Below are positions 54,740 to 63,525 of a DNA stretch of 64,000 bases, piece after piece. The notes beneath the pieces were generated by a model. The model was given only the letters and a program-made list of their open reading frames with translations. It did not search any database and had not been told where the DNA came from. Within the stretch, counting starts at the first letter, position 1. Every line of letters begins with the position of its first letter. The DNA is from Jannaschia donghaensis. GTDB taxonomy: Bacteria > Pseudomonadota > Alphaproteobacteria > Rhodobacterales > Rhodobacteraceae. Both the position numbers and the translations under genes were made by a program. The stretch spans positions 247,415 to 311,414 of the forward strand of contig NZ_CXSU01000012.1 of NCBI RefSeq assembly GCF_001403795.1, written 5' to 3'.

Positions 54740-55621
54740 TTACTCTCCCGTTGGCAGGCCGTCTGCTTTGAGACGGTCCCGCAAGACTTCGATTTCGACA
54801 TCCAGATCGGTGCGGTCGGACAGCAGCAGGGTTTCCCGCTTGGCATCGAACCCTCGCTCCAGATCGTCGAGCAGCTTGAAATAATCGGCTTTGGCGGCGG
54901 GGTCGCGGCTGACGGCATAGATATCGGCGAACTTCACCGTCGCGTCGCGGGCCCCCATCAGATAGACGCCCAGGAACTTGCGCGCCGACGTCAGGTCGCG
55001 GGGGTCGTCTTCCACCGTGCGGAACATGGCGCGGGCCTTGCCGGACAGGCGTTCGACGCGGGCCGTCGCCTCCCGGTCCTTGGCACGCAGGACCGCGTCG
55101 TTCATCGCCGTGACATGACGCTCCGCCTCCTCGATCGACCGGGCCACACGCTCGGTCTGGAAGGCATCCACGCCCTCCATTCCCTTGTCGGACATCGGGT
55201 CGATGCCGAAGCTGACGATGTGAAGGGCCGCCGCCACCAGGCCATAGACCGCCCCGGCCGGGCCGATTCCGGCGGCGAACATCACACCGATACCCAGCAC
55301 GACCGCGCCGAATATCTTGCGCGGAAGGGCGGGGCGGCGTGCGATGCGACGCTCGGCCCAGGCCGCTTCTGCCTTGAGCCCCTCGCGCGTCAGAAGCGCC
55401 CCGCAGAAGATCGCGGCACCCGCGGCGATGCTGCCGGCAAGGCCGAGCGCGCCATCGGCGAAAAACGCGGTGATGACCGGCAGGATCGCCAGTGCCATCA
55501 GGATGGTCGTGCGGGCCTGTCCCCTGAGCGGTGATCTGAGATGCGGGGCGGGCGCGGCGATGGTGCCGGGCATCCCCGATTTGCCCTGAGGGCTGTGCTT
55601 GCCGCCATAGCGCTGCGCCAT
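54740..55621 (-). CDS. xpaC: XpaC-family 5-bromo-4-chloroindolyl phosphate hydrolysis protein
   Basis: 293 residues. The N-terminal half has paired membrane helices (about 40-80 and 103-140); the C-terminal half is helical and acidic with ARKFLGVYLMGARDATVKFADIYAVSRD, conserved in XpaC. The family name reflects a phenotype, not a proven enzyme activity. Partner of TelA in many genomes. Confidence 0.88.
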   Translation of the reverse strand: MAQRYGGKHSPQGKSGMPGTIAAPAPHLRSPLRGQARTTILMALAILPVITAFFADGALGLAGSIAAGAAIFCGALLTREGLKAEAAWAERRIARRPALPRKIFGAVVLGIGVMFAAGIGPAGAVYGLVAAALHIVSFGIDPMSDKGMEGVDAFQTERVARSIEEAERHVTAMNDAVLRAKDREATARVERLSGKARAMFRTVEDDPRDLTSARKFLGVYLMGARDATVKFADIYAVSRDPAAKADYFKLLDDLERGFDAKRETLLLSDRTDLDVEIEVLRDRLKADGLPTGE

Positions 55622-55624
55622 TGC

Positions 55625-55720
55625 TCAGAGACCCCCGCCCGAAAGCACGCCGACGCCCGCCAGCGCCACGAGCACGGCCAACGCCGCGAAGGCGGTCTTC
55701 TGCAATCCAGGTGAGCCCAT
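55625..55720 (-). CDS. 31-residue membrane peptide leading the XpaC-TelA operon
   Basis: ATG at 55720, stop at 55625, four bases before the xpaC start. The sequence is a short cytoplasmic MGSPGLQKT followed by one hydrophobic helix (AFAALAVLVALAGVGVLSGGG). GAGGGAAC lies about 10 bases upstream. Its length and position are those of a small regulatory or scaffold membrane peptide. It would be missed by gene callers with a length cutoff. Confidence 0.6.
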   Translation of the reverse strand: MGSPGLQKTAFAALAVLVALAGVGVLSGGGL

Positions 55721-55801
55721 GCTGCCCGTTCCCTCAGTTCCCTATCGTCACCCTATGACAGATGCGCAGTGCACCGCCAGTGTCACCGGCGAAATCCTGC
55801 C

Positions 55802-56509
55802 TTAGCCCTTCGTCTTGAAAAGCTGGTCCTGCGCGGCCTTGTCCTGGCGAAAATCGCCCCGCTTTTCCGCCGCCAGTGCCCGCCCGGCGATAACCCCCGG
55901 CCGCGATCCGACATCGGCGAGCCAGCGCGCCAGGTTCGGTTTGTCGTCCAGCGTCTGCTGCTGCCCTTTCCAGAGCGAGGTCCAGCCCCAAAGGCTCATG
56001 TCCGCGATGGAGAAGAAATCGCCGGCGACATAGCGCGTGGCAGCCAGTTGACGGTCCAACACCCCGTAAAGGCGCGCCACCTCCGAACGGTAACGGTCCT
56101 TGGCATAGGGCAGGTCGTTGGGCGGATCCATCGCCGGGGCGTATTTCAGGAAATGATGCGCCTGACCGGCCATCGGTCCGACGCCGCCCATCTGCCACAT
56201 CAGCCATTGGTCCACGGCGATGCGCTCGCGTTCCGTGCTTCCACCGAACCGACCGGTCTTGCGCGCCAGATACTGCAGGATCGCGCCGCTTTCGAAGATG
56301 GCGATCGGCGCGCCGTCCGGGCCATCGGGGTCGACGATAGCGGGCATGCGATTGTTCGGGCTGATCTTCAGGAAATCGGGTGCGAACTGGTCGCCCGCGC
56401 CGATGTCGATCAGGTGCAGAGTGTAGGGCAAGTCGAATTCATGCAGCGCGATGGACACTTTCCAGCCGTTCGGCGTGGGCCAGAAGTAGAGGTCGATGGG
56501 CTGGGTCAT
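55802..56509 (-). CDS. Glutathione S-transferase family protein (Nu-class/YfcG-like)
   Basis: 235 residues. N-terminal thioredoxin-like domain with IDLYFWPTPNGWKVSIALHEFDLPYTLHLIDI and the glutathione contact ESGAILQYLARKTG; C-terminal helical domain with YGVLDRQLAATRYVAGDFFSIADMS. Resembles YfcG/YghU disulfide-bond oxidoreductases acting on GSSG and hydroperoxides. Start at 56509 is favoured by GGAG 6 bases upstream over an ATG at 56524. Confidence 0.9.
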   Translation of the reverse strand: MTQPIDLYFWPTPNGWKVSIALHEFDLPYTLHLIDIGAGDQFAPDFLKISPNNRMPAIVDPDGPDGAPIAIFESGAILQYLARKTGRFGGSTERERIAVDQWLMWQMGGVGPMAGQAHHFLKYAPAMDPPNDLPYAKDRYRSEVARLYGVLDRQLAATRYVAGDFFSIADMSLWGWTSLWKGQQQTLDDKPNLARWLADVGSRPGVIAGRALAAEKRGDFRQDKAAQDQLFKTKG

Positions 56510-56629
56510 GGGGCGCTCCGTCATTAGGTCGCTTTACCCTTTGCCACGGCGGGGCGCGATGCAAGGCATCACCCTTTCGTGCGCGGCGACACTGCCCACC
56601 TTGACCGGTGCACGCCCGCGCGATACGCC

Positions 56630-56700
56630 GCGAGCCGAGGGGATTTGAACCAGCTTGCGGCCCTCGGAGACGTCCGGTCTCGAATTCCGCTAAAGAGGTC
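56630..56700 (+). promoter_or_regulatory. SAM-II riboswitch upstream of metZ
   Basis: The P1 stem CCGAGGG (56635-56641) pairs with CCCTCGG (56661-56667). The loop carries the conserved GATTTGAACCAGCTTGC, and the 3' segment carries CCGCTAAAGAGGT (56687-56699), which forms the pseudoknot; both blocks match the alphaproteobacterial metA/SAM-II consensus. It lies 65 bases before metZ and should shut off expression when S-adenosylmethionine is abundant. The GATTTGAACC stretch mimics a tRNA T-arm on the other strand, but no tRNA can be folded. Confidence 0.85.
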
Positions 56701-56764
56701 CGGGGCGCCTCGCGCCTTCCTCCGAACATCTGGTGTCACGTCCAAGCCCCCCAAGGAGGCCGCC

Positions 56765-57958
56765 ATGAAAGATACCTCGCCCAAATCCCGCAAACCGCGC
56801 ACCAACGCGGTGCACGCCGGCACCCGCCGCAGCCAGTATGGCGAAGTGTCCGAGGCGATGTTCCTGACCCAAGGCTTCGTCTATCCCACCGCCGAAGCCG
56901 CCGAGGAGCGGTTTTTGAACGCCGGGCGCGATGACTTCATCTACGCCCGGTACGGCAATCCGACCGTCGCGATGTTCGAAGATCGCATTGCGGCGCTGGA
57001 AGCGACCGAAGATGCCTTTGCCTGCGCGTCCGGGATGGCGGCGGTGAACGGCGCGATGATGTCCATCCTGCGCGCCGGCGACCATGTGGTCGCGGCCCGC
57101 GCGTTGTTCGGGTCGTGTCTTTATATTCTGGAAGAGGTGCTGACGCGGTTCGGGGTCGAGGTGACGCTGATCGACGGCACCGACCTGTCGGCCTGGCAGG
57201 CCGCGCTGCGCCCCGACACCAAGGTCGCCTTCTTCGAGACAATCTCAAACCCGACGCTGGAGGTTATCGACATCGCCGGTGTCGCCGACCTGGCCCATGC
57301 CGTCGGCGCGCTGGTCGTGGTGGATAACGTCTTCGCCACGCCCACCTACAGCCGGGCGCTCGAACTGGGGGCCGACGTCATCGTCTATTCGACCACCAAG
57401 CACATCGACGGGCAGGGTCGCTGTTTGGGCGGTGTGATCTGCGGCAAACAGGATTTCATTCGCGGCACGGTCGAGCCCTATCTCAAGCATACGGGCGGAA
57501 GCATGTCGCCTTTCAACGCCTGGGTGATGCTCAAGGGGCTGGAACATCTGGACCTGCGTGTCCATGCCCAGACCGAGACGGCCACGCGCCTTGCCGCGAA
57601 CCTGACCGATCACCCCAAGCTGACCCGCGTTCTCTATCCCCACGATCCGCGTCACCCGCAGCACGACCTTGCCTGTCGCCAGATGGACGCGGGCGGTACG
57701 GTGCTGTCGTTCGAGGTCGCCGGCGGGCGGGAGGGGGCGAACCGCTTCCTCAACGCGCTGGATATCGTCATCATTTCCAACAATCTGGGGGATGCGAAGA
57801 CGATCGCGACCCCCCCCTACAGCACCACGCATCAGCGGTTGTCCGAGGACCGGAAAGCCACCCTTGGCATCACGCCCGGCCTGATCCGGCTGTCGTGCGG
57901 GTTGGAGGATACCGACGATCTGATCGACGACATCCTGACCGCGCTCGACGCCGTCTGA
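56765..57958 (+). CDS. metZ: O-succinylhomoserine (O-acylhomoserine) sulfhydrylase
   Basis: 397 residues, Cys/Met-metabolism PLP family. Lys212 in VYSTTKHIDGQGR binds PLP; YARYGNPTVAMFEDRIAALE, FACASGMAA and GGSMSPFNAWVMLKGLEHL are typical. Makes homocysteine from an acylated homoserine and sulfide. Start at 56765 with AAGGAGG upstream; the longer frame would run through the riboswitch. SAM-responsive control fits its role in methionine synthesis. Confidence 0.93.
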   Translation: MKDTSPKSRKPRTNAVHAGTRRSQYGEVSEAMFLTQGFVYPTAEAAEERFLNAGRDDFIYARYGNPTVAMFEDRIAALEATEDAFACASGMAAVNGAMMSILRAGDHVVAARALFGSCLYILEEVLTRFGVEVTLIDGTDLSAWQAALRPDTKVAFFETISNPTLEVIDIAGVADLAHAVGALVVVDNVFATPTYSRALELGADVIVYSTTKHIDGQGRCLGGVICGKQDFIRGTVEPYLKHTGGSMSPFNAWVMLKGLEHLDLRVHAQTETATRLAANLTDHPKLTRVLYPHDPRHPQHDLACRQMDAGGTVLSFEVAGGREGANRFLNALDIVIISNNLGDAKTIATPPYSTTHQRLSEDRKATLGITPGLIRLSCGLEDTDDLIDDILTALDAV

Positions 57959-57967
57959 GAGGCGACG

Positions 57968-58063
57968 ATGCGCGAAATGCGATCCGCGCGCGACGATGAC
58001 CTGCCCGCGCTGATCGACGACGTCGCACGGGCGGGCCGTTTTGCCCGGCATGTGGTCGTATAG
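57968..58063 (+). pseudogene. Short remnant resembling the N-terminus of a GNAT acetyltransferase
   Basis: A 31-codon frame (MREMRSARDDDLPALIDDVARAGRF...) starts 10 bases after metZ. The R-x-A-x-x-D-D-L-P-A-L-I pattern resembles the start of GNAT N-acetyltransferases, but it ends at a stop after 31 codons and no further GNAT motif follows. Probably a decayed gene; alternatively a chance short frame. Confidence 0.35.
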
Positions 58064-58150
58064 AGGTCTTCTGATGTCGCGGAACGGCCTTGCTATTGTG
58101 AAAAAACATACCATCTTGACGGCCTGAGCGAGAACCGAAGGGAGGGGCGC

Positions 58151-59191
58151 ATGACCGTCCATCAACCGGATATTGAACGCCACCCGACCGAAGCCGAAGC
58201 CAAGGAAGCACTTGCGCTGCTTCAGCGCTATGCCAAGACCGACCCGTCAGCGGCGGTCGCTCTGTACCCCGAAATGTCGAACGTCTATCCCGTCCACGTC
58301 TCGGACGAGGCATATCGCGCGACGCTGCCCGATCTTCAGAACGGACCGGCCAGCCTGATCCGCGGCGCGGACCGCCGGATCGAGCATGTGGGCATCTCCA
58401 ACTTTCGCCTTCCGATGCAAATCGCCACGCGCAGCGGCGTGCAAGCCGTGCAGGTCTCGGTCACCGGTACCGTCAGTCTGGAGGCCGGGAAGAAGGGCAT
58501 CAACATGTCGCGGATCATGCGCAGCTTCTATGCGCATGCCGACGCACACATGGGTTTCGACGTGGCCGAGGCCGCGCTTGACGATTATCTGACCGACCTG
58601 GCGGCGTTCGATGCCCGCCTGCTGCTGTCCTTTTCCCTGCCTCTGCGCGTCGAAAGTCTGCGGTCCGGCCTGACTGGTTGGCAATATTACGATATCTCGA
58701 TGGAAGTCGTGCAATCGTGCGGGGTGCGCCGCCGGGTCCTGCATCTGGACTATGTCTATTCGTCGACATGCCCCTGTTCGCTTGAACTTTCCGAACATGC
58801 CCGGCGGACGCGGGGACAACTGGCGACGCCGCATTCGCAACGCTCGGTCGCCCGCCTGTCGGCCGAGGTGACGGGCGCTGTCGCGTTCGAGGATCTGATC
58901 GACATGTGCCGGCTGGCTGTGCCGACGGAAACGCAGGTCATGGTCAAACGCGAAGACGAACAGGCCTTTGCGGAGTTGAACGCCGCCAATCCGATCTTCG
59001 TGGAGGATGCCGCCCGCCTGTTCGCGCAAGGGTTGGAGGCCATCACCGGCGTCGGCGATTTCCGCGTTGTTGCCAGTCATCAGGAAAGCCTGCACAGCCA
59101 TGATGCTGTCTCGGTCCTGACCCAGGGTGACCTTTTCGCGACCGAAACTCTGGAACCCCGTCTGTTCGGAACACTCGTCCACGCGGGCTAA
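58151..59191 (+). CDS. folE2: GTP cyclohydrolase FolE2 (type IB)
   Basis: 346 residues. First step of folate and deazapurine synthesis from GTP. KKGINMSRIMRSFY (114-127), STCPCSLEL (205-213, with the metal-ligand cysteine) and SAEVTGAVAFEDLIDMCRLAVPTETQVMVKREDEQAF are family signatures. Strong ribosome site AGGGAGGGG. The IB enzyme tolerates metals other than zinc; I saw no clear Zur operator upstream. Confidence 0.95.
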   Translation: MTVHQPDIERHPTEAEAKEALALLQRYAKTDPSAAVALYPEMSNVYPVHVSDEAYRATLPDLQNGPASLIRGADRRIEHVGISNFRLPMQIATRSGVQAVQVSVTGTVSLEAGKKGINMSRIMRSFYAHADAHMGFDVAEAALDDYLTDLAAFDARLLLSFSLPLRVESLRSGLTGWQYYDISMEVVQSCGVRRRVLHLDYVYSSTCPCSLELSEHARRTRGQLATPHSQRSVARLSAEVTGAVAFEDLIDMCRLAVPTETQVMVKREDEQAFAELNAANPIFVEDAARLFAQGLEAITGVGDFRVVASHQESLHSHDAVSVLTQGDLFATETLEPRLFGTLVHAG

Positions 59192-59305
59192 GTCTTGCGT
59201 CACGGCCGGACCTCTGCCACCGTGACGGCAGGGGTCGCGCACACCCCGTCTCAGGCACATTGCCCAAGTCGCGCATCCATGAACCGTTCAATCGGAGGAT
59301 GCCCC

Positions 59306-59968
59306 TTGGCTCATTTGTTCATCACCCCACATGCCCTTGCCGCCTGTCTTCACAAGGCCGACGCGCCGCAGATCATCGACCTGTGCGACGCGGAGGATGC
59401 CGCCGCCGACGCGCGCCGCATTCCGGGTGCCATACCTCTGGCTCTGGCAGACCTCGAAAGGTCCGATCTCGCCGCCGGATCCTTCGTCTGCATTTGTCAA
59501 AAAGGGGGCAAGCTCAGCCAGTTGGGCGCGGCGATCCTCCGGGATCGGGGGGCCACCGCGTCGGCGCTGTTCGGCGGCCACCTGGCCTGGGTTGCGGACG
59601 ATCTGCCATTGACGTCCGCCGACGCCTTGGCGGCGCGGTGGGTCATGCCGACGGATCCAGATTGGGCCGAACTGGCGGCGCTTTGGGTTCTGCGGCGCCT
59701 GATCGATCGCCGGGTGCCAGTCATGCCGGTGACCCGCGATTGGCTGGACAAGGCCGCCGAGGTCTGGGGCGCGCGGGTCGTCCCGTCGAACGTCGGTCAC
59801 CTGACCCGGCTTGCGAACCTGACGTTCCCCATCCCGCCGCATCTGACCGATGGGCCGGATCGCATGGTCGCCGGACGGCTGACGCATGTCACCTCGCCGG
59901 TGCAGGCGCTCGACCTCGTCGACGATTGGCTGGCCGGGCAGGACACCGCCCTGGACGTGTCGGTATGA
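59306..59968 (+). CDS. ChrB-like protein with rhodanese-like N-terminus, TTG start
   Basis: 220 residues. The N-terminal half is rhodanese-like, with DLCDAEDAAADARRIPGAIPL and a candidate active-site Cys in CICQKGGKLSQLG; the C-terminal half (WVMPTDPDWAELAALWVLRRLIDRRV...) resembles the C-terminal domain of ChrB chromate-resistance proteins. GGAGG lies 7 bases before TTG 59306, which is preferred over ATG 59279. It overlaps chrA (ATGA), so it may regulate or assist chromate export. Confidence 0.75.
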   Translation: MAHLFITPHALAACLHKADAPQIIDLCDAEDAAADARRIPGAIPLALADLERSDLAAGSFVCICQKGGKLSQLGAAILRDRGATASALFGGHLAWVADDLPLTSADALAARWVMPTDPDWAELAALWVLRRLIDRRVPVMPVTRDWLDKAAEVWGARVVPSNVGHLTRLANLTFPIPPHLTDGPDRMVAGRLTHVTSPVQALDLVDDWLAGQDTALDVSV

Positions 59969-61212
59969 GGGCGGATCACGCGCGCCTGCCCGACTGGTCT
60001 GCGATGATCCGGGCCTTCGGTCGGATCGGCCTGTTATCTTTTGGGGGACCGGTGGCTCAGATCGCATTGATGCACCGCGAGCTGGTAGAGGAGCGCGCTT
60101 GGCTCGACGAGGAGACGTATCTTCGCGGTTTGGGGTTTTGCACGCTCTTGCCGGGACCGGAGGCGATGCAGCTGGCCACCTTTGCGGGTTGGCGTCTGCG
60201 CGGCACTGCCGGGGGGCTGTTGGCGGGTCTCCTTTTCGTCGTGCCCGGCGCGGTGATCATGGTGGCGCTTGCCGCGCTATACTTGTCCTACGGCCGACTG
60301 CCGTTAGTCGAAGCGGCGTTTTTGGGGATCAAGGCGGCAGCGCTGGCCATCGTGGCGGGGGCGCTGTGGAAACTGCGCGCCAAGGCGCTGCGGGGGCCGC
60401 TTGCCATCGCGGTCGCCATCGCCGCCTTCGCCGCGCTGTTCTTTCTTGCGGTTCCGTTCTGGGCCGTTCTGCTGGCCGCACTTGCGACCGGGGCCCTGCG
60501 CGGCGGGGACGGGGATACAAGTGTCGCCCCCCTCAAACCGGCCAAGACGCTGCGGACGGTTGCGACATGGCTGGCAATCTGGTGGGTGCCGCTGCTGGCG
60601 CTTTTGCTGCTGGCACCCGGGTCGGTCCCGGCACAGGCGGGTCTGTTCTTCAGCTGGCTTGCCACCGTCAGCTTCGGCGGTGCCTACGCCGTCTTGGCCG
60701 CGCTGGCGCAGACGGCCGTGGACATGCATGGCTGGCTCACCCCGGAAGAGATGGTCGACGGTTTGGGCCTGGCCGAAACGACGCCCGGCCCGTTGATCCT
60801 GGTGACCGTTTTCACCGGTTGGCTGGGCGGGGCGCAGGTGGGCATCGGCACGGCGGTCGCCACCGCTCTGGTCACGCTGTGGGCGACGTTCGCGCCTTGC
60901 TTCCTGTGGATTTTCGCCGGGGCCCCGCATCTGGAGCGGTTGACGGCGAACCCCCGTCTGCGCGGCGCGCTCAACATGGTTTCGGCGGCCGTGGCGGGGG
61001 TGATCGCGAACCTGTCGATCTGGTTCGCCGTACATATCCTGTTCATCCGGGTGTCCGACGGCACGCCGCCTTGGCCAGATCCGACATCGCTCGACCCCAA
61101 GGCGCTGGCTTTGGCCATCTTCGCTTTTGGCTGGCTGCTGATCCTGAAGCGCGGCCTGTTTGAGACGCTCGCCCTCGCCGCATGCGGCGGGGCGGCGTTG
61201 CACCTGATCTAG
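59965..61212 (+). CDS. chrA: Chromate transporter ChrA (long form)
   Basis: 415 residues with two homologous CHR halves and about 10-12 membrane helices. [33 protein letters not shown] and [23 protein letters not shown] in the N-half, [17 protein letters not shown] and [23 protein letters not shown] in the C-half are the CHR hallmarks. Exports chromate or related oxyanions. Its stop lies within CTAG that is also the stop of the convergent glmM. Confidence 0.93.
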   Translation: MRADHARLPDWSAMIRAFGRIGLLSFGGPVAQIALMHRELVEERAWLDEETYLRGLGFCTLLPGPEAMQLATFAGWRLRGTAGGLLAGLLFVVPGAVIMVALAALYLSYGRLPLVEAAFLGIKAAALAIVAGALWKLRAKALRGPLAIAVAIAAFAALFFLAVPFWAVLLAALATGALRGGDGDTSVAPLKPAKTLRTVATWLAIWWVPLLALLLLAPGSVPAQAGLFFSWLATVSFGGAYAVLAALAQTAVDMHGWLTPEEMVDGLGLAETTPGPLILVTVFTGWLGGAQVGIGTAVATALVTLWATFAPCFLWIFAGAPHLERLTANPRLRGALNMVSAAVAGVIANLSIWFAVHILFIRVSDGTPPWPDPTSLDPKALALAIFAFGWLLILKRGLFETLALAACGGAALHLI

Positions 61213-62552
61213 GCCGCGCCGCGCACCGCGTCGGCCACGTCGTCAACGACACGGTTGAGCAGCCCGTCATCTTCGCATTCGGCCATCACCCGGATCAGGG
61301 GTTCCGTCCCCGACGCCCGGATCAGCAGGCGACCGGTCCCGTTCAACTGCGTCTCGGCCTGGGTGATGGCGCGGCGCACGGCCGGCGCGTCCAGCGGCGT
61401 GATCCCATCGGCATAGCGCACGTTTTCCAAGCGTTGCGGCACGGGGGTGAAGCTGTGCATCAGATCGGCGGCGGGTTTGCCGGTGCGCACCATTTCCGCC
61501 AGGAACTGCAACCCCGCGATCAGACCGTCACCGGTGGTCGCGTGATCGGTCATCACGATATGTCCCGATTGTTCGCCGCCCAAGTTGAAGCCGCCGGCGC
61601 GCATCGCCTCTACCACATGGCGATCGCCGACCTTGGTGCGCAGAAGTGTGATGTCGGCCGATGCCAGATACCGCTCCAACCCCAGGTTCGACATGACCGT
61701 CGCCACCAGGGTCGCGCCCTTCAGCCGCCCCTCGGCGGCCCATCGATGCGCGAAGAGCGCCATCAGCTGATCGCCGTCCGCGACGCGGCCTTCGGCGTCC
61801 AGGATCATCACCCGGTCCGCGTCCCCATCGAGTGAAATTCCCACATCCGCGCCATGGGCGACCACGGCCTGCGCGCAGGTGTCGGTATGGGTGGAGCCGC
61901 AGTCGTCGTTGATGTTGCGCCCGTTGGGCGATACCCCGACGGCGAACACGGTCGCGCCAAGCTCCGACAGAACGTCTGGTGCCGCGCGATACGCGGCCCC
62001 GTTGGCGCAGTCGATGACGACCTTCAGCCCCTCGAGAGACATGCCCGGCGGAATCGTCGTTTTCGCATATTCCACGTAGCGCCCGCGTCCGTCGTCGATG
62101 CGCTTGGCCCGCCCGATATTGGGGGCATCCGCAAGGCGCACGCCGTCGGTGACCATGCGTTCGATCTCCGCCTCGGCCTCGTCACTCAACTTGAAGCCGT
62201 CGGGGCCGAAGAACTTGATGCCATTGTCGTCCGCCGGGTTATGACTGGCCGAGATCATCACGCCCAGGTCCGCCCGCATCGACCGCGCCAGCAGGCCCAC
62301 CGCGGGCGTCGGCACCGGGCCCAGCAGCAGCACGTTCATGCCCGTCGACGTCAGCCCCGCCGTTAGCGCGTTTTCCAGCATATAGCCGGACAATCGCGTG
62401 TCCTTGCCGATGACGACGCGGTGCGCGGCCTGTCCCGCGCCCTCGCGCCGGAAATAGCGCCCCGCGGCGGCCCCCAGGCGCAGCGCCATCTCGGCGGTCA
62501 TGTTGCCGGCGTTTGCCCGGCCGCGCACGCCATCAGTTCCAAACAGGCCCAT
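61209..62552 (-). CDS. glmM: Phosphoglucosamine mutase
   Basis: 447 residues. Converts glucosamine-6-P to glucosamine-1-P for peptidoglycan and [14 protein letters not shown] start, catalytic Ser103 in ISASHNP, metal-binding DGDADR and C-terminal phosphate loop [12 protein letters not shown]. Start MGLFGTDGV; its first bases overlap the folP 3' end by 20 bases. Confidence 0.96.
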   Translation of the reverse strand: MGLFGTDGVRGRANAGNMTAEMALRLGAAAGRYFRREGAGQAAHRVVIGKDTRLSGYMLENALTAGLTSTGMNVLLLGPVPTPAVGLLARSMRADLGVMISASHNPADDNGIKFFGPDGFKLSDEAEAEIERMVTDGVRLADAPNIGRAKRIDDGRGRYVEYAKTTIPPGMSLEGLKVVIDCANGAAYRAAPDVLSELGATVFAVGVSPNGRNINDDCGSTHTDTCAQAVVAHGADVGISLDGDADRVMILDAEGRVADGDQLMALFAHRWAAEGRLKGATLVATVMSNLGLERYLASADITLLRTKVGDRHVVEAMRAGGFNLGGEQSGHIVMTDHATTGDGLIAGLQFLAEMVRTGKPAADLMHSFTPVPQRLENVRYADGITPLDAPAVRRAITQAETQLNGTGRLLIRASGTEPLIRVMAECEDDGLLNRVVDDVADAVRGAA

Positions 62553-63525
62553 CGGATCCCCCCGTCTCGCGCCAGAGCGCCAATCCCTGTGCCACCATAT
62601 CCACATCATGGACACGGTGCATTTGCACGCCTTGTGCCACAGCGGCCAGCGTCACCGCCAGCGTCCCCGCTGCGCGATCTTCCGCCCGATCTGCGCCGCC
62701 GATTTCACCGATGAAACGTTTGCGCGACGCCCCCAGAAGGAGAGGCAGGCCAAGGCCGTGAAACACGGCGATCCTGCGCAACAGGTCGAGGTTGTGCGCC
62801 TTGGTCTTGCCGAAGCCGATACCGGGGTCGACCACGATACGGTCGCGCGAAATTCCTGCCGCTTCCGCCTTTGCCACCCGGTCCGCCAGCGCGTCGTACA
62901 CGTCCAGCGCCACATCGTCGTAGCTCGGGTCGTTCTGCATCGTTTGGGGCGCGCCTTGGGCATGCATCAGGCAGACCGGCACACCGGACGCCGCCACCAG
63001 TCCGGCCATCGCCGGATCGAACGTCAGGGCCGACACGTCGTTGACCAGCACCGCGCCGGCATCCAGCGCGGCCCGCGCCACGCTGGCCTTGCGGGTATCG
63101 ATCGACAGCGGCGTCCCGACCAGCGCCGCGATGACCGGGGTCACGCGGGCGATCTCCGTCGTCTCGTCCACATCCGCGGCACCGGGGCGCGTGCTCTCAC
63201 CGCCCACATCGACGATATCGGCGCGGGCCATTGCGGCGGCCTGTGATGCGGCCGCGTCTGGGCGCATGAACCGACCGCCGTCGGAAAAGCTGTCGGGCGT
63301 CACGTTCAGGATGCCCATAATCGATGGCCGGGTCATCGGGACACCGGCGATCGAGGCGCGCGACGCGATCAAGGGGGCCAGAGCCGCCTGAGGAACCTCG
63401 GCCACCGGAACCGTCCGGGTCGGGCGTCCGCGTTCCAGAACCTCCACCGCGTCGAACCGCATCCATCCGCCGGCCAGACGCGGCCCGGTGGCATGGGCGT
63501 GGGGCAGGGGCCGCAGGTATTGCAT
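62533..63525 (-). CDS. folP: Dihydropteroate synthase
   Basis: 330 residues. Joins p-aminobenzoate to the pterin in folate synthesis. [53 protein letters not shown] and [10 protein letters not shown] are canonical. An extra N-terminal stretch of about 65 residues before the TIM barrel is usual in rhodobacters. Start shares TGATG with the upstream gene stop. Folate context agrees with folE2 nearby. Confidence 0.95.
   Translation of the reverse strand: MQYLRPLPHAHATGPRLAGGWMRFDAVEVLERGRPTRTVPVAEVPQAALAPLIASRASIAGVPMTRPSIMGILNVTPDSFSDGGRFMRPDAAASQAAAMARADIVDVGGESTRPGAADVDETTEIARVTPVIAALVGTPLSIDTRKASVARAALDAGAVLVNDVSALTFDPAMAGLVAASGVPVCLMHAQGAPQTMQNDPSYDDVALDVYDALADRVAKAEAAGISRDRIVVDPGIGFGKTKAHNLDLLRRIAVFHGLGLPLLLGASRKRFIGEIGGADRAEDRAAGTLAVTLAAVAQGVQMHRVHDVDMVAQGLALWRETGGSDGPVWN

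Noticed and set aside
56641-56720. Possible minus-strand tRNA (GATTTGAACC looks like a T-arm complement)
   Set aside because: T stem does not pair, and no anticodon or acceptor stem can be built; the same bases fit the SAM-II riboswitch well.
59260-61212. 650-codon frame extending ChrA upstream
   Set aside because: The first 235 codons are the out-of-frame shadow of the ChrB-like gene; ChrA starts at 59965 with ATGA coupling.
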